The position numbers and the translations under genes are program-made. Below the pieces are notes generated by a model. That model ran no database searches. It was not told where the DNA came from and saw only the letters and a program-made list of their open reading frames with translations. DNA of 64,000 bases from Nitrospina sp. LS_NOB. GTDB lineage: Bacteria > Nitrospinota > Nitrospinia > Nitrospinales > VA-1. Of this stretch, positions 53,609 through 62,763 are shown piece by piece. The number at the start of each line of letters is the position of its first letter. Position 1 is the stretch's first letter. The stretch is from positions 124,001 to 188,000 of the forward strand of contig LFLA01000021.1 in NCBI GenBank assembly GCA_001542995.1. Direction: 5' to 3'.

Positions 53609-53753
53609 ACCTCTAGCGAGGTAGGCAATGGGGCGGTAGCGCCATCGCGACACTGGAACCCAATGAGCGTCGAACCATATTTTAGCGAGCAAAAAAATTT
53701 GGCGGATAGCGGATATAAGAAACTATAGCAATTTATTGTTTGGAGATTTTCAA

Positions 53754-54260
53754 ATGCAAAAACGCAACTTCGTAGCAGGGTTAATTTTAGCGCTTTCTCT
53801 GGTGTTCAGCAGTCAGGCTTTCGCGGCCGAAACCGATGGGCTCGCCGATATTCTCAAAAAGATTGACGGGCTCACCTGCACCCAACCCGAAAAGCTTCCG
53901 CAGTTTTACGCTAAAAACCTGGTGATCATGGTGGATGATAAACGTGCCTTGCTGGAAAACAGGGTTAAGGACTATCGCCAAATGATGTCTGATTTCAGGG
54001 ATATGAAATGCGAAACCCAGCGCCAGGTTCTCAGCGGAACAGTCGGCAAAGATGTCAGTTATGTTTTGGTCGATGAAATTATCAGCATCACCTCCAAATC
54101 AACCGATACCGATGAAAGGCAACACAGCGTCTGCAGTTATATGTTTACCCGGGAAGGCTCACAATGGAAGATATCGCTTGAACATTGCTCCAGTCTGCCT
54201 GATTACAGTATAAATCCTGGAGACGATGCCCTGTACTATTTCCACAACCCGGTCTACTGA
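53754..54260 (+). CDS. Exported protein with NTF2/SnoaL-like fold
   Basis: 168 residues from the ATG at 53754 (TGGAG eight bases before). Signal peptide ends at SQAFAAE. The mature domain has helix-strand order and length typical of SnoaL/NTF2-like proteins: KIDGLTC, YAKNLVIMVDDKRALL, a long central helix, and strands ending GSQWKISLEHCS. Cys pairs (about 46 and 87; 127 and 149) could be disulfides. Ligand unknown. Confidence 0.6.
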   Translation: MQKRNFVAGLILALSLVFSSQAFAAETDGLADILKKIDGLTCTQPEKLPQFYAKNLVIMVDDKRALLENRVKDYRQMMSDFRDMKCETQRQVLSGTVGKDVSYVLVDEIISITSKSTDTDERQHSVCSYMFTREGSQWKISLEHCSSLPDYSINPGDDALYYFHNPVY

Positions 54261-54339
54261 CCCGGACCACGCCCGGAAGGAGTTGGCAAAAGTCTATTAA
54301 GCCTAGAATGCTATTGCTAACAGTAAAAGCCATCGCTAT

Positions 54340-54450
54340 TTGCCTCCCACGCTAGTGGGCGTCTAGTGGTTGAAATAAAAGCTCCATCCCTCTAATATAG
54401 CTATAGAGAAACTTCTGGAGTCACTCGCCGTGTACCCCTGCGGGGCATGA
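54340..54450. repeat. Palindromic modules before the Hpt gene
   Basis: CCTCCCACGCTAGTGGGCG near 54347-54361, a CACTCGCCGTG remnant at about 54422 and ACCCCTGCGGGGCATGA at about 54434-54450. Together with short A/T-rich sequence they fill the 54261-54563 spacer. Confidence 0.55.
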
Positions 54451-54563
54451 AAGCTAATGAAGGGATAACACAAGGGCAAATAGCAATAGCTCCTTAAGCC
54501 GCTAACACGATTTGAATGCAAATAAGGGTTATTGCGCGTCAGCCCTCCGCTCAGGAGCTGTTC

Positions 54564-54874
54564 ATGAAAAAACCGGAAAAAAATTCATCGCCCATATTGA
54601 TCCAGACCTTCGCGACCTGATACCCGGTTATCTGCAAAACCGCCAGAAAGATATAAAAGCTATTAACGAAGCGCTCAAGACCTCTGATTTTGGTAAAATC
54701 CGCGTACTGGGCCACTCCATGGGAGGAACCGGAGGCGGCTACGGTTTCATGCCGATCAGCAAAATCGGCGAAACTAGCGAAGAAGCTGCAAGAATAAAAA
54801 ACCCCGACCAGATTAAAGACGGGCTTAACAAACTTTCAGACTTTCTTAAACGGGTAACTCTGGTTTATGATTGA
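54564..54874 (+). CDS. Hpt (histidine phosphotransfer) domain protein, frameshifted at an A7 tract
   Basis: The domain reads HIDPDLRDLIPGYLQNRQKDI, a long helix, then RVLGHSMGGTGGGYGF with the phospho-accepting His, and FLKRVTLVYD at the end: a standalone phosphotransfer domain. In the family the segment is usually HxLKG; here the Lys is replaced (HSMGG). The best start is ATG 54564 (AGGAG eight bases upstream) but that frame stops after 18 codons. One more A in the seven-A run at 54577-54583 would join it to the Hpt frame, which is open from 54512. Error, loss or programmed slippage cannot be told apart. Confidence 0.6.
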
Positions 54875-54932
54875 TCCGGTCATGTTAACGACTATTTATA
54901 ACTTCACGCTCAATTCCCTCACCCATTAAACC

Positions 54933-57260
54933 GTGTTGAAATTTTTCAAGGGACTCGCAGTTTTTTTTCTGGCCTTTTCAGGGGTCTGTTCCGTTTTCGC
55001 CCAGGAAAAGGACTGGACTTTTTGGCAGGAGCGTTTTCTGCAATCGCTTTCTCCCTCTAAAGCATTTCAGGAGCCGCACATCAAAGAGGTTCGTGTCACC
55101 GCAGCGTTGCCGGACTACCCATGGGTCAAGGTTTCCGGATACCGGAACCGGCCGATGGAAAGGTGCATCACCTGCCACGATGGCATCGCCAGTATCAGCC
55201 CTTCCCATCCCCCCGAGTTCGGCTGTTCCGTCTGCCACGGCGGCGAACCTCAATCGGTGGACAAGGATCAGGCGCACGCGACATTGATTTATGATCCCGA
55301 GGCAGGGACCGGGAAGCGCAATCCTTCCAGCCTGAGTGTGGTGGAACAATCCTGCGGACAATTATATTGCCATGCGGGTCACACCGATGAAGATAGAAAC
55401 CATGTCGACCGTGTTAAAAAATCCATGATGAACACGATGGCGGGTGTGATCTCGGGTTTGAGATACCAATGGGCGGGGCAGAGCCGGAAAACCGCACGTT
55501 ATGGCACGCTTTCCATTACCGATTCCGATGGGTCCGTTCCCAAAAACCAGGGCGCTTTGGAAAAACTGGAACGGCTGCCATTCTTTTCTTCCACAACAAT
55601 TCCCCAACCTGTTTTGAAAAAAGAGATGTTGGTTCCTGTATCCCGGCACCCGGCAGACCGTCTGCTGCGGAAAAAATGTTTCCAATGCCATCTCGATTCG
55701 CCACCGGCCAAAGGCCAGTACCGTTCGCAGGGTTGTGCCGCCTGTCATTTTGAATATTCTTCCAGCGGACTCTATGAAGGCAACGATCCGACGATCTCGC
55801 GCGCCGAACCGGGCCACGCCCGGTTCCATAAAATCCGCGCCATTCCCTCACGCGCCACCTGCGTCCAGTGCCATCGGGCATTTGAATTGCAAACCCTGGG
55901 CACCAAACCCCACGAAGAACCGGATGTCTTGGACGAAATCAAAGCGGAAGAGGACATCACCCCTGTTGACAATTCGATCAATCCTGTTGAAACACCGTCA
56001 ACCGTCCTGGATGCTGAGACAATAAAGGATGCAATGGTCGAAATACTATCAACCGTCCTCAACCCTAAAAAAATAGAAGATGCAACGGTCGAGGACGACC
56101 CCGTTGAAGAATTTTCCTTATTTGCCGGAAAAGGCCAGGTCCTAAAAGATGTGCACACGGCCAAGGGAATGGACTGCACCGATTGCCACACTCAACTTGA
56201 TATCATGGGGGATGGGAATCTTTATTCCAAACAACATGAAGCGGTAGAAATTCGCTGCGAGACCTGCCATGGAGACAGCCTGGCTTATCCCTCCATTGCA
56301 CAAATCACCGAGCCCGGGGATGCGGCGATTCGGGTCAGCAAATATTATAAAGGCGGTTCGAACAAGGTGAAGGACTGGATGGCAGTTTCGGCACACAGCC
56401 GGAAGATGACCAATGTAAAAGTTCAGGATGGACGTATGGTCGCCATTGGCAAGCAGAGCGGCAAGGTTCATGAAATTCCTCTGGTGAAGGATTTTCTCGA
56501 TGCCCACGCCATTCCCCAACACCAGTCCCGTCTGGAATGTTCAGCTTGCCACGCGCGCTGGGTAGTGCAGTGTCCAGGATGCCATCAAGCCATCACGGGC
56601 AGTCGGGCCCAAGTGCCTATGCCCACATCCCATTCTCTGAATATCGGGGAACCCGCGTTGATGATCGGGCCTCGGGGCAAGGTGGCCCCCATGCTGACCC
56701 AGCCGGAAAGACACCTGACCGTTCTTGATGAGAGAGAAAATCTGATTCCCGTTCTGGGACGAATGGGAAAGAAACAGGGCTATTATCGGCAGTGGGCTTT
56801 TACCAATCCGCATGGCACCTCCGGCTCGAATCTGGCTTATGCGCTGAATCCGCATTCCATACGAAAACAGGCCCGCTCTTGCACCAGTTGCCATTTGTCT
56901 CCTGAAACTTTAGGATTAGGGGAAGGCGATCTCAAGATAGGAAAAAATTCCACTGGGAAAAATGATTTTGTCGATCCCCTGAACCGTACGGATAAGGTAC
57001 TGAAGGCATCACAGTTTGATCCGCAAGCCAAAGTATCAATGCGGGGAGAACCCCTTGCAGGAACCCATCAGCCAAAAGCCCGGGCCTTTAACCAGAAAGA
57101 AATAATCCGGATTTTAAGAGTTGGCAATTGCATACCCTGCCACGACCGGTATGATGATCCGGTCTATCAGGATATCAACCAAAGCTATGCCTTTGCACGT
57201 ACAATGGACCACCGTCGCTTACGGGAAAAAATATTGAGTTTGAGGCGATCCCCTGAATGA
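54933..57260 (+). CDS. Dodecahaem cytochrome c (11 CXXCH plus one CX4CH)
   Basis: A 775-residue exported protein (GTG start, signal peptide to about 24, VFAQ). Twelve haem sites lie in order: CITCH, CSVCH, CGQLYCH (a CX4CH type), CFQCH, CAACH, CVQCH, CTDCH, CETCH, CSACH, CPGCH, CTSCH and CIPCH. Between sites 6 and 7 is an acidic linker of about 75 residues. All haems would be covalently attached in the periplasm and the spacing suggests a long electron wire or a catalytic multihaem protein. It overlaps the next gene by four bases (ATGA) and shares collinear blocks with it, so the two arose by duplication. Electron partners unknown. Confidence 0.88.
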   Translation: MLKFFKGLAVFFLAFSGVCSVFAQEKDWTFWQERFLQSLSPSKAFQEPHIKEVRVTAALPDYPWVKVSGYRNRPMERCITCHDGIASISPSHPPEFGCSVCHGGEPQSVDKDQAHATLIYDPEAGTGKRNPSSLSVVEQSCGQLYCHAGHTDEDRNHVDRVKKSMMNTMAGVISGLRYQWAGQSRKTARYGTLSITDSDGSVPKNQGALEKLERLPFFSSTTIPQPVLKKEMLVPVSRHPADRLLRKKCFQCHLDSPPAKGQYRSQGCAACHFEYSSSGLYEGNDPTISRAEPGHARFHKIRAIPSRATCVQCHRAFELQTLGTKPHEEPDVLDEIKAEEDITPVDNSINPVETPSTVLDAETIKDAMVEILSTVLNPKKIEDATVEDDPVEEFSLFAGKGQVLKDVHTAKGMDCTDCHTQLDIMGDGNLYSKQHEAVEIRCETCHGDSLAYPSIAQITEPGDAAIRVSKYYKGGSNKVKDWMAVSAHSRKMTNVKVQDGRMVAIGKQSGKVHEIPLVKDFLDAHAIPQHQSRLECSACHARWVVQCPGCHQAITGSRAQVPMPTSHSLNIGEPALMIGPRGKVAPMLTQPERHLTVLDERENLIPVLGRMGKKQGYYRQWAFTNPHGTSGSNLAYALNPHSIRKQARSCTSCHLSPETLGLGEGDLKIGKNSTGKNDFVDPLNRTDKVLKASQFDPQAKVSMRGEPLAGTHQPKARAFNQKEIIRILRVGNCIPCHDRYDDPVYQDINQSYAFARTMDHRRLREKILSLRRSPE

Positions 57261-59995
57261 ACCGTTTCTTTAAAATTTCAGCCCTGCTGGTTTTGGCAGG
57301 AAGTTTTTGGTCCTTTCCTTTTCTGTCTTCAGGGCAGGATTTAGAAATCAAAAATCCATTCGAGTTTCCAGGCAGTGATGAACGGGGAAAGCCCCCTCCA
57401 TCCCCTGCACCTGAGAAAAATCCGTCAGGACTACTCGATCTTTTCATTCAACCTGACGGCGATGCCCAGCCTGAATCCGAAGAAATTTTTGAATCGGATG
57501 TTGGCAGTGGCAGTACGTCCGCTATTAAATCCAAGAGTATGGTTGAGATTCCGAAATCGGTCTCGAAAAAAGAGTTTGACGCTGCCGATTTCAACGATCC
57601 TTTCTACCGGGTTCGAGGCTTTCAGGGAAATTCAGAAAAAATCTTGCAACCGGGAACCACTTTGGATGGAGTCCAGTTTCAGAACTACGGAGAGTCCAGA
57701 AAATTCGTTGAGCGGTTTTATCGCGAATCAGGATTCTCTATAGATGCAGTTTTCGGTAAAATTAAATACTTGGAAAAAAAAGGCGGGTGCTACACCTGCC
57801 ATCAGGGCATCGAAGAACTCAGCCCCAACCACAAGATGGCCTGCGTTCGGTGCCATGGCGGAAACCGTCGGGCCAAGTCCCTGCCAAAAGCTCATAAAGG
57901 ACTGGTGTCAAATCCCTCTTCCATGGAGAACGCTCCCAGGTTTTGCGGCAAATGCCATGAGAGCCATGTCAATAAAATCGGCCGCTCGGTGATGGCCACC
58001 GCCAAACGCATGATCAACATCACACGTTTTGGATGGGGTGCACAACCTGCCAATGAACTTCCCTATTCCCTGTATCCCGGAGAACAGGAGCAACTCTACC
58101 CTCCAACGGGAGCCGGGCACGCGGTAGACGGGTTTCTCAAAACCAAATGCCTGAGATGTCATCTCGATGCGCCCGGCCCGCACCGGCCAGGGGATTACCG
58201 TGCAACCGGATGCTCGGCCTGCCATATGGTCTACACCAATGACGGCATTTCTTTATCGCACGACCGGGCTATTCAGGCTCTACAGGAAAAAGAGAAAATA
58301 CAAAACCGGTTTGCGCGAAAATTCGCCAGCAAATCTCTGAGCAATCGCCGGGGCTACCCCTTGCTACATAAATTCACCACCGCCATACCCAGCGTCCAAT
58401 GCGAACATTGCCATAACAATAATGGCGTGGGGCAAGAATTTGAAGGCTTGTTTGCCAAACCTGCCCGACCTCAAGCCGCTCCAAAATCCATCAACGATGA
58501 ACAACCGGTTTTGTACGGAAAGGAACATAAGTTCCTGGTTCCCGACATTCACCGTGAAAAGGGCATGCATTGCATCGACTGTCACATTGGCGATGAAATG
58601 AAACCGGAAATCGAACCGGAAGGCCTGCGTTCGGCAGTTCAAATACGCTGTACTGATTGCCACGGCACCCGCTCGAAACTACCCGAAGGATTGCTGTTGA
58701 TTGAATCGGATCCCAGAACCAAACAATTGTTAAAGAGAGCTGATTTGAACCCCAACCTGAAAAGGAAAATCCGCACGGGAGATACGGTGCTGGTGAATTC
58801 CAGCTTCTCGCCCATGACACACATCAAGCAGGAGAAGGACAAATGGATTTTGATTTCCAAAGTAACGGGAAAGAAACACACTATTCCTCTTCTAAAAAAT
58901 ATTGCGCCGCCTATCGCCCACCAGATTCCAAAACATATGGAGGAGGTAGAGTGTTCGGCCTGCCATGCCAGATGGTCGGCAGCAGAATGGGGAATGCATC
59001 TCATTCGCGAAAACACATTCGCCCCGGAAAAGTGGAAGAGCTGGAACCTGGCCGACCCGGACCTGCAGGAGCAGCTCTCAACAAATGTATCTGGACAACC
59101 GGGAATGATCAACTGGCTCACTGCAAAATCCCAACCTGACAAAATAGAAGGTGACCGTTTGCAGGGATACTGGTGGTCCGTGTTTACTGAGACCGGATGG
59201 TCGGACCTGATATTGGGGAAAAACGATCGCGGGAAATATTCAATATTAAAACCTCGCTACCAGTATTTCATCACCGACCAAACCAGTCCGCTGGGTCTTC
59301 CGACCAAACGTGCCGAACCGCCATTGACTCTGGATGGAGGAGCAGGTCTGATCTGGACCACCTATTCCCCGCATACGATTCGCAAGACCGTCCGCAGTTG
59401 TGAGTCCTGCCATCAAAACGAATTGTCCGCCGGGTTGGGCGACCCCCTACGGCAGAACATTAAAAACGCAACTTCGTTTTTTGATGAATTGCGATTCAAC
59501 AACCAGGTTCTGCCGCGGTTCCAACTCAAGCAGGGGGTGACGCAAAATGGGGAACCCCTGCAAACGGCTTTTCCCGGCGATGAGATCCGTTTTCTAAACG
59601 CGGAAGAAATCTCTGCCTTGCAGGAAACGACAGACCGCTATCGTTCGTTCCGCTTCCTGAACTTACGCGAATTGAGTTTCCCGCGCCTGCTTTCGCGGCA
59701 GGAATTTCCTTATGACGCCCGACACCGTGCGCAGGAAAATAGTATGGGTCCACCGCCCTTAAAGGATGACCTTTATTATAATGTAGAAAAAAACCAGTTC
59801 GTGAAAGTCGAACCCAAAATTCCTGCCACCACAATCCCACAGGAAGCCGCTCAGCAGGAACCCGGCTTTCGGGAGCCCGGAACCCCGGAACCCGCCCAGC
59901 AAAAGAAAATTATAGAGTTTTTATACGATCTCTTCCAGGACGACGAAACACTCGATAAGGGGAATGACCAGACACCCCTTGAACCTGGACCATGA
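57257..59995 (+). CDS. Decahaem cytochrome c, paralogue of the upstream gene
   Basis: 912 residues with a signal peptide (MNRFFKISALLVLAGSFW...SSGQ). Ten CXXCH sites: CYTCH, CVRCH, CGKCH, CLRCH, CSACH, CEHCH, CIDCH, CTDCH, CSACH, CESCH. Shared blocks with the upstream protein include ECSACHARW and SPHTIRK/NPHSIRK, CHLDAP/CHLDSP, and the (R)KSM..T/(G)RSVMAT helix. It lacks the CPGCH and CIPCH sites of the partner and has an N-terminal extension of about 150 acidic/Pro-rich residues and a Pro/Glu-rich tail. Start overlaps the previous stop (ATGA) and its end overlaps the diheme gene, so the four genes are translated as a unit. Confidence 0.88.
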   Translation: MNRFFKISALLVLAGSFWSFPFLSSGQDLEIKNPFEFPGSDERGKPPPSPAPEKNPSGLLDLFIQPDGDAQPESEEIFESDVGSGSTSAIKSKSMVEIPKSVSKKEFDAADFNDPFYRVRGFQGNSEKILQPGTTLDGVQFQNYGESRKFVERFYRESGFSIDAVFGKIKYLEKKGGCYTCHQGIEELSPNHKMACVRCHGGNRRAKSLPKAHKGLVSNPSSMENAPRFCGKCHESHVNKIGRSVMATAKRMINITRFGWGAQPANELPYSLYPGEQEQLYPPTGAGHAVDGFLKTKCLRCHLDAPGPHRPGDYRATGCSACHMVYTNDGISLSHDRAIQALQEKEKIQNRFARKFASKSLSNRRGYPLLHKFTTAIPSVQCEHCHNNNGVGQEFEGLFAKPARPQAAPKSINDEQPVLYGKEHKFLVPDIHREKGMHCIDCHIGDEMKPEIEPEGLRSAVQIRCTDCHGTRSKLPEGLLLIESDPRTKQLLKRADLNPNLKRKIRTGDTVLVNSSFSPMTHIKQEKDKWILISKVTGKKHTIPLLKNIAPPIAHQIPKHMEEVECSACHARWSAAEWGMHLIRENTFAPEKWKSWNLADPDLQEQLSTNVSGQPGMINWLTAKSQPDKIEGDRLQGYWWSVFTETGWSDLILGKNDRGKYSILKPRYQYFITDQTSPLGLPTKRAEPPLTLDGGAGLIWTTYSPHTIRKTVRSCESCHQNELSAGLGDPLRQNIKNATSFFDELRFNNQVLPRFQLKQGVTQNGEPLQTAFPGDEIRFLNAEEISALQETTDRYRSFRFLNLRELSFPRLLSRQEFPYDARHRAQENSMGPPPLKDDLYYNVEKNQFVKVEPKIPATTIPQEAAQQEPGFREPGTPEPAQQKKIIEFLYDLFQDDETLDKGNDQTPLEPGP

Positions 59996-60651
59996 AAACG
60001 CTCACAATTATTATATTCAGCGGATTTTTTTCTCTCTCCTCAACGCTGGCTAGCGCAGGGCTCCTGGAAGATAAAAATTGCGGTTCCTGTCACCGGTTGA
60101 ACGCTGAAGAGACCGAAAAAAGTTTTACCGGGCCGAACCTGCATTATGCCGGCAACAAATTCCAACCGAAATGGTTGAGCGAGTTTTTGAAAAACCCTGA
60201 GATCATCCGGCCTGGCGGATTCATCAACAACCCTGGATTTTTAAAAGGCGATTCTGAAAGCCAGCCGCCGCATCCTTCTTTTCCTGAAGAAGAGGCCAAT
60301 GCCATGGCGGCAGAGCTAATGGGTTTGAAAATTACCAAGCAAACGTCGGTCACTACCGAGCCTTTGTCGAAGGGGCAACGCGCCAAAATCAAATATCAGT
60401 TTGAGCGAACATTCAGCTGCATCTCCTGCCACCAAAGTTTGAATTTGGCTGGGAAAGTCCGTGGCGGCATATCCGGTCCATCGCTGGTCAACGCTGGAAA
60501 CCGACTGCAGGCCGACTGGGTCGCCGACTGGCTGAGCACACCGGAAACTTACACGAGAAAGGGGCGAATGCCGCACTACAAAATGGATCCCGTCACCCTG
60601 ATCCAGTTCACCCGGTTTCTTATGATGCTAAAGAAAGAAAATATAAAATAA
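59992..60651 (+). CDS. Diheme cytochrome c, two-domain
   Basis: 219 residues with signal peptide (ending ASAG). Two class I-like cytochrome domains: CGSCHRL (about 31) and CISCHQS (about 143). Each is followed by GPxLxxAGNxxQxxWxxxxLxxP, here GPNLHYAGNKFQPKWLSEFL and GPSLVNAGNRLQADWVADWL. The second domain has RMPHYKM, a plausible sixth ligand Met; the first has a less clear one. A soluble electron carrier or dehydrogenase partner for the multihaem proteins. Starts four bases inside the previous gene. Confidence 0.9.
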   Translation: MKTLTIIIFSGFFSLSSTLASAGLLEDKNCGSCHRLNAEETEKSFTGPNLHYAGNKFQPKWLSEFLKNPEIIRPGGFINNPGFLKGDSESQPPHPSFPEEEANAMAAELMGLKITKQTSVTTEPLSKGQRAKIKYQFERTFSCISCHQSLNLAGKVRGGISGPSLVNAGNRLQADWVADWLSTPETYTRKGRMPHYKMDPVTLIQFTRFLMMLKKENIK

Positions 60652-60655
60652 GGCC

Positions 60656-61111
60656 ATGACAATAAATCAAAAAAATTCACTCGCCGGAATAATGATCCTG
60701 ACGCTATGGGTCACCGGCTGCGGACAAAATGAACAGACCGCCCCTGCCATCAAACCTCCCACACAGCAGGAGGTCGGGAAAACCATTTCGCAAACTCCAC
60801 AACCTGTGCTGGCTCAGGTCACGGAAAAAACCCGGCAGACTTATCAATGGTATTGCGCCCAATGCCATGGCATGAAAGGAAAGGGCGACGGCATCAACGC
60901 TAAATTCCTCACGGTCCCACCCCGCAACCACACCAAAGCCGAATATCTCGAAACCCGGACCGATGAACAACTTTTTGAAGCCATCAAGTTCGGCGGACTT
61001 TCTGTAGGCCGGGCTCCCTGTATGCCAGCCTGGGGCCACACTCTTGATGAGGATACTATCCACTCTCTGGTCCAATACATCCGCGAGTTGTGCCAGTGCC
61101 AGGCCCTCTAG
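60656..61111 (+). CDS. Lipoprotein monohaem cytochrome c
   Basis: 151 residues. The N-terminus has a lipobox-like WVTGC, so the protein is probably lipid-anchored, followed by a Pro/Gln-rich linker and one cytochrome c domain: WYCAQCHGMKGKGDGINAK, LTVPPRNHTKAEYL and the axial Met in PCMPAWGHTLDED. Last gene of the four-gene operon, four bases after the stop of the diheme gene. The linker and anchor fit a shuttle between a membrane complex and the multihaem proteins. Confidence 0.9.
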   Translation: MTINQKNSLAGIMILTLWVTGCGQNEQTAPAIKPPTQQEVGKTISQTPQPVLAQVTEKTRQTYQWYCAQCHGMKGKGDGINAKFLTVPPRNHTKAEYLETRTDEQLFEAIKFGGLSVGRAPCMPAWGHTLDEDTIHSLVQYIRELCQCQAL

Positions 61112-61336
61112 CCCCTTGGCAGGGGAGGCAACTGGCAATATCTCTATCCTGCGGACATACGCTCTCTCGGCCCAACGGGTCATTGCTCATTGCCTCCGGC
61201 GGCTCGCCGGTTGGCCCCACGCCGAGTGGACGGAGTACCTCCGCTGGTAAATGGGTCTGACTTTAAATTGCGTATGAGTGTGCTTGGCTTAATGGCTTTC
61301 TCCTAGTTGGCCCCACGCCGAGTGGTTTGCTATAAT
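61112..61336. repeat. Palindromic modules and extended -10 before the DUF1015 gene
   Basis: Two right-end palindromes (TGGCCCCACGCCGAGTGG at 61212-61229 and 61308-61325), an H4 hairpin (CCGGCGGCTCGCCGG near 61196-61210), an H2 variant at about 61230-61243 and the body GGCAATATCTCTATCCTGCGG. TGCTATAAT at 61328-61336 is an extended -10 box immediately after the last palindrome and may be the promoter of the DUF1015 gene. Confidence 0.7.
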
Positions 61337-61402
61337 CATTTTCTAAGATAAAAGGAAGCCTCTCCTTACCCGTACAACTTATAAAAAAAGTGAGACCCCA
61401 TA

Positions 61403-62698
61403 ATGATTGAAGTAAAACCGTTCCATGGCCTGCTGTACAACACCAAGGTCACCGGACCTCTCATAGAGGTCACCGCTCCCCCTTATGATGTGATTTCGCC
61501 CGCTCTTCAGGAGTCTCTGTACCAGAAAAATCCGCATAATGTCGTGCGCCTGATCTTAGGCAAGGAGTTTTCCACCGACTCCGAAATGGACAACCGCTAT
61601 AGCCGTTCCGCAGACACATTCCGACAATGGCTGGCAGAGGAGGTCCTTGTTCGCGATTCGCAACCGGGATTTTATTTATATAGTCAAGAGTATGAATTCG
61701 AGGGAGAAAAATTTTGCCGCACGGGTTTTTTCGCACGCGTCAAAACGGAAGCATTCAGCGAAGGCAATATCCTTCCGCATGAGTTCACGCTTTCCAAGGC
61801 CAAGACTGACCGCACCCGTTTGCTCAATGCCTGCCACGCCAATTTTAGTCCAATTTTCGGGCTGTATTCCGACCCCGAAGGTAAAATCGATGCTCTACTC
61901 AATGACGAAGGCAATCTGGAACCTTTGTCTGTGATTGATGACGGCAGTGTTGTGCATCGCATCTGGCGCTTGACCAATTCTGCCACCTGCCGGAAACTCT
62001 CTGACCAGATTGGTGACAAAAAAATATATATCGCCGATGGGCACCACCGTTATGAAACCGCTCTGGCTTTCGCAGAAGCTAATCAAGGCAAAGTAGAAGA
62101 TTGCGCCCATGTCATGATGTTCCTGACCAATATGGATTCGGACTCCATGTCGATCTTTCCCATTCATCGAGTGGTGAAAAGTCCGGAACCGTTTGACCGC
62201 AAGTCGTTCCTTAAAAAAGCCGGAAAATATTTTGACATCACCCCCTGGTCTGGCCCGCTAAATGGAGCAGAAGTAAAATCCAAACTACACGAACTGGGGA
62301 ACGCGCAAATCACTTTCTGCGCTTATATGGGGAAAGACCACACCTTCATTTTGAAAGTTAAAGACCCTAAAAACGTTATACCCCTTTTGGACCACGACGA
62401 ACCCGAGGACATGCAGGCTCTTGATGTCGCTCAACTCCACGCCCTTCTTTTTAGACACATTCTCAAGATCGATACCCGGGAGAAGACCGGCCAACAATAT
62501 GTTTCCTACAAGGTGAATTCTGAGGAAGCGATGGGAATGGTAGATAGCGGCGAATACAATGTGGCATTTTTCATGAACCCCACTCTCATAGAACACGTGC
62601 GACGGTTGGCGGAAAAAGGCGTGCGCCTGCCGCAGAAAGCCACCTTTTTCTATCCCAAACTTTTATCGGGACTGGTCATCAATAAATTTGGACCATGA
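61403..62698 (+). CDS. DUF1015 family protein
   Basis: 431 residues with the family's strong blocks: VKPFHGLLYN near the start, APPYDVISP, NVVRLILGKE, ILPHEFTLSKAKTDRTRLL, SPIFGLYSD, YIADGHHRYETALAF and the C-terminal FYPKLLSGLVIN. A conserved cytosolic protein of unknown biochemical function, sometimes linked to serine or nucleotide metabolism by neighbourhood. No such neighbour here. Its last codons were partly duplicated before engB. Confidence 0.9.
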   Translation: MIEVKPFHGLLYNTKVTGPLIEVTAPPYDVISPALQESLYQKNPHNVVRLILGKEFSTDSEMDNRYSRSADTFRQWLAEEVLVRDSQPGFYLYSQEYEFEGEKFCRTGFFARVKTEAFSEGNILPHEFTLSKAKTDRTRLLNACHANFSPIFGLYSDPEGKIDALLNDEGNLEPLSVIDDGSVVHRIWRLTNSATCRKLSDQIGDKKIYIADGHHRYETALAFAEANQGKVEDCAHVMMFLTNMDSDSMSIFPIHRVVKSPEPFDRKSFLKKAGKYFDITPWSGPLNGAEVKSKLHELGNAQITFCAYMGKDHTFILKVKDPKNVIPLLDHDEPEDMQALDVAQLHALLFRHILKIDTREKTGQQYVSYKVNSEEAMGMVDSGEYNVAFFMNPTLIEHVRRLAEKGVRLPQKATFFYPKLLSGLVINKFGP

Positions 62699-62763
62699 AA
62701 ATATTTTTCAGCATTGTTGTCTACGATCATAGGGAGTTGGCCATCAATAGATTTGGACTATGA
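62695..62763 (+). CDS. 22-codon ORF made by a short duplication
   Basis: An ATGA overlap with the DUF1015 stop opens a 22-codon frame, which itself ends in an ATGA overlap with engB. The segment ATCAATA(A/G)ATTTGGAC(C/T)ATGAAAAT occurs at both ends (about 62680-62704 and 62742-62767). The ORF is thus bounded by copies of the gene junction. Probably a coupling spacer rather than a functional peptide. Confidence 0.3.
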   Translation: MKIFFSIVVYDHRELAINRFGL

